Part shown: in pieces, positions 1-5,564 of the stretch
How the letters are laid out: the number at the start of each line of letters is the position of its first letter
How positions within the stretch are numbered: position 1 is the first letter of the stretch
Origin: Chloroflexota bacterium
GTDB taxonomy: Bacteria > Chloroflexota > Anaerolineae > UBA4142
Assembly: GCA_016200825.1 (NCBI GenBank)
Contig: JACQEA010000345.1
Span: 1-8,720 of the forward strand
Length of the DNA: 8,720 nt
Direction of reading: 5' to 3'
Translations under genes and position numbers: made by a program
Notes under the pieces: model-generated
Databases searched by the model: none
What the model was told of the DNA's origin: nothing
Seen by the model: the letters and a program-made list of their open reading frames with translations, nothing else

Positions 1-147
1 ATCTTGTTGATCTCGGAAGATTTGGACGAAGTGCTCGCGCTTTCGGATCGCGTGGCGGTGATGTACGAAGGCGAAATCGTCGGCGAGACGCGCGCGGAAA
101 ACGCGGACATCGAAAAAATTGGATTGTGGATGGCGGGCACGCGGTGA
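1..147 (+). CDS. ABC transporter ATP-binding protein, C-terminal end (partial)
   Basis: The last 48 codons of a gene that begins before the window, ending at TGA 145-147. The peptide begins ILLISEDLDEVLALSDRVAV and continues with MYEGEIVG. This is the segment after the Walker B motif in the second nucleotide-binding domain of sugar/nucleoside-type ABC ATPases (RbsA, MglA, NupO/YufO), where Ser-Glu-Asp commonly stands at the H-loop. Such proteins are double-domain ATPases of about 500 residues that power import through a permease pair in the cytoplasmic membrane. The two permeases at 474 and 1658 are of the matching NupP/NupQ type, which supports a nucleoside or related solute importer. A sugar substrate cannot be excluded. 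The next gene starts 4 bases after the stop, suggesting translational coupling. The ATP-binding motifs themselves lie outside the window. Confidence 0.88.
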   Translation: MLLISEDLDEVLALSDRVAVMYEGEIVGETRAENADIEKIGLWMAGTR

Positions 148-151
148 CGGG

Positions 152-463
152 ATGAGTGAAACGCTCGCGCCGCCGAAACCAAAACTGGAATTCATCGTTG
201 CGCCGGAGTTGGAACCGCCGTATCACGTGTTCATTCACAACGACGACATCACGCCGATGGATTTTGTCGTGCGCGTGTTGCAATCGGTTTTCGAATTGTT
301 GCTCGAGCGCGCGGAAGCGGTGATGCTCACCGCGCATTATTCCGGCGTCGCGTTGGTCGGCACGTATCCGCGCGAAGACGCGCAGCGCCGCGTGGAAAAC
401 GCGCATCAACTGGCGCGGCTGGAAAATTATCCGCTGAAATTTACGTTGGAACCAGCCGAGTAA
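152..463 (+). CDS. clpS: ClpS-type ATP-dependent protease adaptor
   Basis: A 103-residue protein, the usual ClpS length. ClpS binds proteins with a bulky hydrophobic N-terminal residue and delivers them to the ClpAP or ClpCP protease in the cytoplasm (N-end rule). The family signatures are visible: HNDDITPM at residues 29-36, the helix with MLTAHYSG at 58-65, and the final PLKFTLEP at 94-101. The N-degron pocket residues of E. coli ClpS (Asn34, Asp35, Asp36, Met40, His66) correspond to N30, D31, D32, M36 and H62, so binding ability looks intact. The family's usual GVYTRE-like strand reads GTYPRE here (70-75). I chose the ATG at 152 rather than the in-frame ATG at 119, because the 11 codons between them overlap the preceding ABC gene and have no counterpart in the family. 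No good Shine-Dalgarno site is seen. The gene lies 4 bases after an ABC ATPase and 10 bases before its permease, an unexpected place for clpS. No clpA or clpC is in view. Confidence 0.9.
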   Translation: MSETLAPPKPKLEFIVAPELEPPYHVFIHNDDITPMDFVVRVLQSVFELLLERAEAVMLTAHYSGVALVGTYPREDAQRRVENAHQLARLENYPLKFTLEPAE

Positions 464-473
464 AAAAATCCCA

Positions 474-1595
474 ATGACTCAAACTATTTCGCAAAATAAA
501 ACGCGCCGCGCGATTTTTCCTTTCACTGTTCGACTTGAGCCGCGTCTGGAAACGCCGCGCTGGTTGCCGTACGCAACGTCGATCGGTTCTTTCGTCGGCG
601 CGCTGTTGATCGGCGGAATTATTCTCGCATTGGTCGGCGGCGATCCGCTCAACGCGTACGCGCACATTTTTCTCGCGGCGTTCGGCAACGCCGGCGTTGT
701 GTCGGATACGCTCGTCAAAGCGTCGCCGCTGATTCTCACGGGCCTTGCCTGTTTGATCGCGTTCCGCGCGCGCTTGTGGAATATCGGCGCGGAGGGTCAA
801 TTTTATTTAGGCGCGTTCGGCGCGACGCTGATCGTGCAACAAGTATTGGGCAAAGATACGTCGCCGTGGATTTTTATTCCGACGATGATCGGCGCGGGCA
901 TTGCGATGGGCGCGCTATGCGGATTTTTGCCCGGTTATTTGAAAGCAAAATTTGGCGTCAACGAAATTATCACGACGCTGATGTTGAATTACATCGCGTT
1001 TTTTTGGAACGCGTATTTCATTTATGGATCGTGGAGTGATCGCGGTTTTCAACTCACGCCGACGTTTCCGCAAAACGCGTGGCTGCCGCGCCTGGCAGAT
1101 TACGCGTTGCAAATTCCCGCGTTCGCCGGATTGACGATTCATTTAGGATTATTATTTGGATTGCTCGCGACTATTGGCGTGTGGTACATTTTAGCGCGCA
1201 CGCGGTGGGGTTACGAAATTCGTTTGATCGGCGACAATCCAAACGCGGCGCGCTATGCTGGGATTAATATCGTGCGCAACACGATCGCGGTGATGATGTT
1301 GTCCGGCGCGCTGGCGGGACTCGCGGGAATGGCGGAGGTGACCGGCGTGGTGCATCGGTTGCAAGATCGCATTTCGCCGGGCTATGGTTTTACCGCGATC
1401 ATTGTCGCGTGGCTCGCGAAATTAAATCCGTGGGCGATCATTCCGGTCGCGATTTTATTTGGCGGCTTGTTGATTGGCAGTCGCGAAATTCAACCGTCCG
1501 GTCTCGCGCGCATGTTGCAAGGAATTATTTTGTTCATGCTGATCTCGAGCGAAATTTTGAATCGCTATCGAATCCGAGTGGAAAGGATAAAGTAA
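474..1595 (+). CDS. nupP: ABC transporter permease, NupP/YufP type (nucleoside/BMP family)
   Basis: A 373-residue polytopic membrane protein of the branched-chain/ribose permease superfamily (BPD_transp_2), subfamily of Bacillus NupP/YufP. Recognised segments are the first membrane helix near residues 33-54, RARLWNIGAEGQFYLGAFGA at about 97-116, GVNEIITTLMLNY at about 161-173, the cytoplasmic coupling-loop motif RLIGDNPNAARYAG, and the following helix with SGALAGLAGMAE. About 8-10 hydrophobic segments are apparent. It would form the channel with the second permease at 1658, driven by the ATPase at the window start and fed by a Bmp-type lipoprotein not seen here. The gene follows clpS by 10 bases. 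No Shine-Dalgarno site precedes the ATG at 474, so translation may be coupled or leaderless-like. Family assignment is firm. The substrate (nucleosides versus another small polar solute) is inferred, and the symbol is a family-level label. Confidence 0.9.
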   Translation: MTQTISQNKTRRAIFPFTVRLEPRLETPRWLPYATSIGSFVGALLIGGIILALVGGDPLNAYAHIFLAAFGNAGVVSDTLVKASPLILTGLACLIAFRARLWNIGAEGQFYLGAFGATLIVQQVLGKDTSPWIFIPTMIGAGIAMGALCGFLPGYLKAKFGVNEIITTLMLNYIAFFWNAYFIYGSWSDRGFQLTPTFPQNAWLPRLADYALQIPAFAGLTIHLGLLFGLLATIGVWYILARTRWGYEIRLIGDNPNAARYAGINIVRNTIAVMMLSGALAGLAGMAEVTGVVHRLQDRISPGYGFTAIIVAWLAKLNPWAIIPVAILFGGLLIGSREIQPSGLARMLQGIILFMLISSEILNRYRIRVERIK

Positions 1596-1653
1596 CAGGT
1601 CACAAGCCACAGGTCACAGGTAATATTGTCTGCGACTTGCAACCTGAGACTTG
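1596..1653. repeat. Inverted heptamer arrays between the two permease genes
   Basis: Directly after the stop codon of the first permease, four 7-base units read caggtca, caagcca, caggtca, caggtaa (1596-1623). After a short spacer, three 7-base units lie in the opposite orientation: cgacttg, caacctg, agacttg (1633-1653), whose complements are caagtcg, caggttg and caagtct. The two arrays can pair imperfectly (9 of 12 bases between 1597-1608 and 1634-1645), forming a weak stem within the operon. It fills almost the whole 62-base gap and ends 4 bases before the next ATG. It might modulate expression between the two cistrons, but that is inference. Confidence 0.7.
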
Positions 1654-1657
1654 ACCC

Positions 1658-2629
1658 ATGACTTTTCTTACCAACATTCTTACGGCTGGCATCGCGAACG
1701 GCACCGCGCTTTTATTCGCGACCCTCGGCGAATTGTTTGCGGAACGCGCCGGAGTTTTGAATCTCGGTGTTGAAGGGATGATGTTGCTCGGCGCGGTGAT
1801 GGGCTATAGCGCCGCGTATTCAACCGGCAATGTCTGGCTGGGAATTTTAATCGGTGTGATCGCGGGCGGCGTCTTGAGTTTGTTGCACGCGTACGTCACG
1901 ATCGCGTTGCGCGCGGATCAAGTGGTGAGCGGATTGTCGCTGACATTTCTCGGCATCGGATTGAGTTTAGTGTTGGGCGAAGGGCTCGCGCAAGTGAAGG
2001 GCGTGCCGACCGTGCCGGTGTTTAGCCTGCCACTGCTCGCGCAAATTCCATTTCTCGGCGCGATTCTTTTTGAAAACAAAAGCGCGCTCGTGTATCTGGG
2101 ATATTTTTTGATTCCGCTCGCGTGGTATTTTATTTATCGCACGCGCCCCGGCTTGCATTTGCGCGCGATCGGTGAATATCCCGCCGCCGCGGATTCGTTG
2201 GGCATCAATGTATTTCGGTTGCGCTACTTCTATGTTCTCGTCGGCGGAATGTTGGCTGGTCTCGCGGGCGCGTCGCTTTCGCTTTCGATCACACCGGGTT
2301 GGTTCAGCGAATTCACCACGTCGGGATTCGGTTGGATCGCGATTGGTTTGGTGATTTTCGCGCAATGGGATCCGCTGCGCGCGGCGGTCGGCGCGTATTT
2401 GTTCGGCTCGTTGCGAAGATTTATTTTGGATATGCAGGGACCGCCAACGATTTTATTTTTTCCGAATCCGTTTTTCCAAGATCGCAATTTGCAATTCTTT
2501 TTGGAAATGTTGCCGTACGCGTTGACCGTGATCGTGTTGGTGATTGGATCGCGCGCGGCGTTGCGGCGGCGGCTCGGCGCACCGGCGGCGTTGGGAATTC
2601 CGTACGTGCGCGGCGAGCGCGGCGTGTAA
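1658..2629 (+). CDS. nupQ: ABC transporter permease, NupQ/YufQ type (nucleoside/BMP family)
   Basis: A 323-residue integral membrane permease, the normal size for the second permease of Nup/Bmp-type importers (BPD_transp_2). Typical segments are GELFAERAGVLNLGVEGMML near residues 24-43, RADQVVSGLSLTFLGIG near 85-101, the coupling-loop motif LRAIGEYPAAADSLGINV near 168-185, and the helix VGGMLAGLAGASLSL just after. The last hydrophobic helix (about 286-297) is followed by a basic tail rich in Arg. It is the partner of the permease at 474: these importers use a heterodimer of a long and a short permease. The ATG at 1658 has no evident Shine-Dalgarno site, and the bases just upstream belong to a heptamer repeat. 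The TAA at 2627-2629 is followed at once by repeat DNA, which probably marks the operon end. Confidence 0.9.
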   Translation: MTFLTNILTAGIANGTALLFATLGELFAERAGVLNLGVEGMMLLGAVMGYSAAYSTGNVWLGILIGVIAGGVLSLLHAYVTIALRADQVVSGLSLTFLGIGLSLVLGEGLAQVKGVPTVPVFSLPLLAQIPFLGAILFENKSALVYLGYFLIPLAWYFIYRTRPGLHLRAIGEYPAAADSLGINVFRLRYFYVLVGGMLAGLAGASLSLSITPGWFSEFTTSGFGWIAIGLVIFAQWDPLRAAVGAYLFGSLRRFILDMQGPPTILFFPNPFFQDRNLQFFLEMLPYALTVIVLVIGSRAALRRRLGAPAALGIPYVRGERGV

Positions 2630-2632
2630 TTC

Positions 2633-2833
2633 AAAATCTCACCACAAAGTCACAAAGAACGCGAAGAAAAAAATTGTAGAGAGTAATGCAAAAATCGAAC
2701 CGCCAAGAACGCAGGGAAAAAACTTGCGTAAAGTGAAATGTAAAATCTCACCACAAAGTCACAAAGAACACAAAGAAAAATTTACGTAGAGAGTAATGCA
2801 AATACTGAACCGCCAAGAACGCAAGGAAAAAAA
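2633..2833. repeat. Two tandem copies of a ~110-base A-rich repeat
   Basis: Copy A (about 2633-2722) and copy B (about 2742-2833) share long identical runs: aatctcaccacaaagtcaca, gtagagagtaatgca and ccgccaagaacgca, offset by 109-110 bases. The differences are point changes and an A/T-tract indel. Inside each copy a sub-repeat of cacaaag recurs at 8-9 base steps (for example 2752-2776). Copy B runs into the palindromic element at 2843. No coding potential is apparent: stop codons are frequent and reading frames through it translate to low-complexity Lys/Arg peptides. The composition is A-rich, unlike the flanking genes. Confidence 0.85.
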
Positions 2834-2842
2834 TTTTTCGCT

Positions 2843-2975
2843 ACGTCATTGCGAGGAGCGTCCCGAGCACATTCGCTGCGCTCAGTGTAAACTCCGCGAG
2901 GGATCAGCGACGAAGCAATCCCCAAGCAACAAGGAGATTGCTTCCCCTTCACTTCGTTCAGGGTCGCAATGACGT
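2843..2975. repeat. 133-base palindromic element with 12-base terminal inverted repeats (MITE/REP-like)
   Basis: The left end acgtcattgcga (2843-2854) is the exact reverse complement of the right end tcgcaatgacgt (2964-2975). A second nested pair, gaagcaatc (2912-2920) and gattgcttc (2936-2944), is also perfect. The element could fold into a long interrupted hairpin. The pattern (cattgcgag ... gaagcaatc ... gattgcttc ... cgcaatgac) resembles dispersed palindromic repeats known from many environmental genomes. No transposase is present and I see no convincing target-site duplication. Lying between the ABC operon and the MFS gene, it may also end transcription or stabilise mRNA, which is inference. 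Confidence 0.85.
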
Positions 2976-3009
2976 TCATCATTGTTATCTCGCCGGTCTA
3001 ATTTTTTTT

Positions 3010-3020
3010 AGGAGAATTCA
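3010..3020 (+). promoter_or_regulatory. Shine-Dalgarno site that fixes a TTG start
   Basis: AGGAG at 3010-3014 lies 6 bases before the TTG at 3021, optimal spacing. It supports TTG as the true start of the MFS gene, since the first in-frame ATG (3072) would cut off the N-terminal motif and part of the first helix. It is the only strong Shine-Dalgarno site found before any gene in this window. Confidence 0.8.
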
Positions 3021-4259
3021 TTGACCCTTCAACGGACTCAACCCCGCGCGCTCTATCGCAATCGTGATTTCATGTTGCTGTGGAGCGGGCAAGTTATTTC
3101 CGGATTAGGCAGCGCGATCTCCGGAATTGTTTTTCCGCTTTTAATTCTCGCGCTGACCAATTCACCCGCCGCGGCCGGCATCGCGAGCGCGCTCGGATCA
3201 CTGCCGTACATTTTTCTTTCGCTTCCAGCCGGTGCGCTGATTGATCGCTGGGATCGCAAGCGCGTCATGATTTTATGCGACACGGGTCGCGCGTTGGGAA
3301 TGGCAAGCATCGCGGTCGCGTTATTTTTCAACGCGCTGACGATTTGGCAAATCTATATCGTGGCGTTGATCGAAGGGACGCTGTTCGTTTTTTTCAACAT
3401 TGCCGAAACCGCCGCGATTCCGCGCGTGGTGGAGAAATCGCAATTGCCGCAAGCGACTGCGCAAAATCACGCCGCGTTCGCGACGACGGGCATTATCGGT
3501 CCGGGGTTGGGCACCGCGATCTATCAGAATTTTGGGCGCGCGATTCCGTTTGTGCTCGATGCCGTTTCTTATTTCGTATCGGTGATTTCGCTTTTTTTTA
3601 TTCAGACGCGTTTTCAAACTGAACGCGCCGCCGGCGCGCGCAACCTGCGCGCGGAAATTCGCGAGGGTCTCCAATGGTTGTGGGATCAACCGCTCGTGCG
3701 TTTTATGGCGGTGCTGACCGGCGGATTGAATTTTGTGAACGCGGCAAGCGGATTGTGTTTGATCGTGCTCGCGAAAAATTTGCGCGCGAGCGACGGCGAG
3801 ATCGGCTTGATCTTTAGCATCGGCGCGATTGGCGGGATCATCGGCTCGTTGATTGGCGGACAGATTCAAAAACGTTTTCGCTTTGGGCAAGTGATCATCG
3901 CGGTGGTTTGGCTGCAAGCGTTGGTCTTTCCGCTGTATTTGTTTGCGCCGAATATTTTTTGGTTGGGCGCGTCAATCGCGCTGATTTATTTTGGCGCGCC
4001 CGTTTACAACGTCGTGCAATTTAGTTATCGTCTCGCGCTGATCCCGGACCAATTGCAAGGCAGAGTGAATAGCGCGTTTCGATTGCTCGCGTTTGGATTT
4101 CAACCGATTGGCGCGGCGTTGTCCGGCATCTTGATCGAACAATTTGGAATTGTGCCTGCCGTATTATTCTACTCGGTCTGGATGTTAGGAATGTCCCTGC
4201 TCGCGACGTTGAACGCGAACGTGCGTCACGCGCAACCGATTGAACAAACCGCCGCGTAA
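3021..4259 (+). CDS. Major facilitator superfamily (MFS) transporter, EntS/macrolide-efflux-like
   Basis: A 412-residue membrane protein of the MFS, of the subgroup that includes the enterobactin exporter EntS and Mef-type drug pumps. The N-terminus has the usual ALYRNRDFMLLWSGQVISGL pattern (residues 10-29). MFS motif A between helices 2 and 3 reads GALIDRWDRKRVM (71-83), with the conserved Asp and basic residues. About 10-12 hydrophobic helices are visible, with a central basic loop near 195-215. A weaker C-half copy of the motif-A region, GGQIQKRFRFG, occurs near 280-290. Such proteins use the proton gradient to export small molecules, but the substrate cannot be read from sequence. The start is TTG at 3021 with a good Shine-Dalgarno site. 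It has palindromic repeats on both sides, so it is probably transcribed separately from the ABC operon. No regulator gene is adjacent. Confidence 0.88.
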   Translation: MTLQRTQPRALYRNRDFMLLWSGQVISGLGSAISGIVFPLLILALTNSPAAAGIASALGSLPYIFLSLPAGALIDRWDRKRVMILCDTGRALGMASIAVALFFNALTIWQIYIVALIEGTLFVFFNIAETAAIPRVVEKSQLPQATAQNHAAFATTGIIGPGLGTAIYQNFGRAIPFVLDAVSYFVSVISLFFIQTRFQTERAAGARNLRAEIREGLQWLWDQPLVRFMAVLTGGLNFVNAASGLCLIVLAKNLRASDGEIGLIFSIGAIGGIIGSLIGGQIQKRFRFGQVIIAVVWLQALVFPLYLFAPNIFWLGASIALIYFGAPVYNVVQFSYRLALIPDQLQGRVNSAFRLLAFGFQPIGAALSGILIEQFGIVPAVLFYSVWMLGMSLLATLNANVRHAQPIEQTAA

Positions 4260-4310
4260 AAATATTTCTGCGGAAAAAATTATTCACGAAAAATCCGCGC
4301 GGCGCGAAAC

Positions 4311-4458
4311 TTGGCGTCTAACAAGATGAGGATAACTGTCACGCTGAGCAGATTCGCTACGCTCACTGTAAACTCCGCGAAGCGTCTTGTGGTTTCATAA
4401 GCAAGCTAGATGCTCATTGGAAAAACAAGATTCTTCGCTGCGCTCAGAATGACGCCAA
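4311..4458. repeat. Second palindromic element, interrupted left arm
   Basis: Outer ends ttggcgtc (4311-4318) and gacgccaa (4451-4458) are inverted repeats. Further in, gtcacgctgagc (4339-4350) pairs with gctcagaatgac (4442-4453) at 10 of 12 bases, and gcgaagcgtcttgt (4377-4390) pairs with acaagattcttcgc (4425-4438) at 12 of 14. The left arm carries about 22 extra bases between two gtc triplets (4316-4340) that are absent from the right arm. It belongs to a different palindrome family (cattctgagc type) from the element at 2843, but both contain a closely related 36-base module. Non-coding. Confidence 0.75.
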
Positions 4459-4493
4459 CCACCGTTTTCATTTTGACAGATGTTCTTGGATCA

Positions 4494-4521
4494 TTTCGTG
4501 TCTTTCGTGTATTTCGTGGAT
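4494..4521. repeat. Nonamer repeat TTTCGTGNN, left flank of the FAD gene
   Basis: Three consecutive 9-base units: tttcgtgtc (4494-4502), tttcgtgta (4503-4511), tttcgtgga (4512-4520). The same motif occurs in inverted orientation at 5483-5510 at the other end of the FAD-subunit gene. Read in frame with that gene it would add Phe/Val-rich residues to the N-terminus, which is why I placed the start downstream of it, at 4537. Confidence 0.8.
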
Positions 4522-4536
4522 GATTTAATTCAACAA

Positions 4537-5523
4537 ATGCCACAATTTTTCGATGATTATTTTCTCCCCGCCACATTCGACGACGCGCTGGAACTGCTCG
4601 CGCGTTATGCCGGCAACGCGCGCGTGATCGCGGGCGGCACAGACCTCTTACTCGATTTTCAAAATGAACACATCGCCGGCGCGCCGCCGCATTATGCCGC
4701 GCTGATTGATGTGACGCGCATCGCGGGCGCAAACGAAATTCGCGGCAATGACAATTGGATCGTGATCGGTTGCGGCGTCACGCATTCGCAAATCGTCGCG
4801 TCCGCGTTGATTCAAACGCGCGCAACCGCGCTGGCGGAAGCGTGCGCGGTGATCGGCGGACCGCAAGTGCGCAATGTCGCGACGTTGATCGGAAATGTTG
4901 CGCACGCGTTACCCGCGGCGGATGGAACGCTCGCGTTGATGGCGTTGGATGCGGAGGCACAAGTCAAAAGTCAAAAGTTAAAAGGCAAAAGCGACAAGTG
5001 GATACCGCTTGCCTCTTTATTCAAAGGCCCCGGCGAATGCGCGATCGACGCGACGCGCGAAATAATTTGCGCGCTGCGTTTTCATCCGACCGGCGCGCGA
5101 GAAGCATCGGCGTTTGCGCGCGTGATGCGCCCGCAGGGCATCGCGTTGCCGATTATGGGAATGGCTTGCAAATTAAAAGTTAAAAGGCAAAAGTCAAAAG
5201 CAGAAATACAAGATGTGGCGATTTGCGCGGGACCGGTCGCGCCGGTGCCAATGCGCGCGAGAGAGACGGAAGAATTTTTGCGCGGAAAAATATTTTCGGA
5301 GGAGACGCTCACGCGCGCGACGGAAATTTTGTTGCGCGAAGCCGCGCCGCGCACCAGCGCGCATCGCGCGACGAAAGAATATCGCGTCGAGTTGTTACCA
5401 ATGTTGTTGCGTGAGACGTTGACGCGCGCAATTGAAAGAGCGCGGCTCGGGGATATCACAGTAGACCTTCGCAATAATGGTTATCCACGAAACACACGAA
5501 AAATCACGAATCAAAAAAAGTAA
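4537..5523 (+). CDS. FAD-binding subunit of a xanthine dehydrogenase/CO dehydrogenase-family molybdoenzyme
   Basis: A 328-residue CoxM/XdhB-type protein. In this family it is the medium subunit that passes electrons from the iron-sulfur subunit through FAD. The N-terminal FAD domain has VIAGGTDLLLD (30-40). The second FAD loop is GGPQVRNVATLIGNVAHALP (107-126), where most relatives have TIGGN in place of TLIGN, followed by AADGTLALMALDAEA (127-141). The C-terminal domain (about 185-305) contains AGPVAPVPMRARETE. I use the ATG at 4537: an in-frame ATG at 4480 would add 19 residues encoded by a nonamer repeat. Two Lys-rich loops (residues 143-151 and 212-222) are encoded by heptamer-repeat DNA, and the last ~14 residues (about 315-328) by an inverted nonamer repeat. 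The Mo-binding and 2Fe-2S subunits are not in the window. With a nucleoside-type importer upstream, a role in purine oxidation is possible but unproven. It may be an orphan or decaying copy. Confidence 0.85.
   Translation: MPQFFDDYFLPATFDDALELLARYAGNARVIAGGTDLLLDFQNEHIAGAPPHYAALIDVTRIAGANEIRGNDNWIVIGCGVTHSQIVASALIQTRATALAEACAVIGGPQVRNVATLIGNVAHALPAADGTLALMALDAEAQVKSQKLKGKSDKWIPLASLFKGPGECAIDATREIICALRFHPTGAREASAFARVMRPQGIALPIMGMACKLKVKRQKSKAEIQDVAICAGPVAPVPMRARETEEFLRGKIFSEETLTRATEILLREAAPRTSAHRATKEYRVELLPMLLRETLTRAIERARLGDITVDLRNNGYPRNTRKITNQKK
4959..4993. repeat. Heptamer array 1 inside the FAD-subunit gene
   Basis: Five 7-base units: acaagtc, aaaagtc, aaaagtt, aaaaggc, aaaagcg. They are translated in frame as a Lys-rich loop (QVKSQKLKGKSD, residues 142-153) between two strands of the FAD domain, where relatives usually have a short turn. 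The 19-mer at 4973-4991 recurs exactly at 5175-5193. Confidence 0.8.
5168..5202. repeat. Heptamer array 2 inside the FAD-subunit gene
   Basis: Units gcaaatt, aaaagtt, aaaaggc, aaaagtc, aaaagca. They encode the Lys-rich loop CKLKVKRQKSKAE (211-223) in the C-terminal domain. The 19-base core is identical to that of array 1 but is read in a different codon phase, so the likeness lies in the DNA and not in the protein. Confidence 0.8.
5483..5510. repeat. Nonamer repeat, inverted copy overlapping the 3' end of the FAD gene
   Basis: The complement reads as TTCGTG-containing units ending in tttcgtggat and matches 4495-4521 apart from a few changes and one indel. Here it lies inside the reading frame and supplies the C-terminal residues YPRNTRKITN before the TAA at 5521. 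The original stop codon of the gene was probably lost, or replaced, when this repeat arrived. Confidence 0.75.
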
Positions 5524-5564
5524 ATTCTTGAAATTTTCACAACGCACAGGGCAAATGGATGGGA

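Noticed and set aside
2633..2833. Direct repeats considered as a CRISPR array
   Set aside because: There are only two long copies of composite blocks, with no constant-length unique spacers and no cas genes nearby.
2782..2982. Minus-strand frame of 66 codons across the palindromic element
   Set aside because: It is made of repeat sequence. Translations of such palindromic repeats are common spurious ORFs, with no start-site support.
2843..3009. The palindromic element plus the T run at 3002-3009 as a terminator
   Set aside because: The T run lies about 26 bases beyond the end of the palindrome, too far for a standard intrinsic terminator. It adjoins the Shine-Dalgarno site of the MFS gene instead.
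4480..4536. N-terminal extension of the FAD subunit from an upstream ATG
   Set aside because: The extra 19 residues are encoded by the TTTCGTGNN repeat, while the ATG at 4537 begins the family-like N-terminus.
5524..5564. Rho-independent terminator sought between the convergent FAD and kinase genes
   Set aside because: The 41-base gap shows no GC-rich hairpin followed by a T run on either strand.
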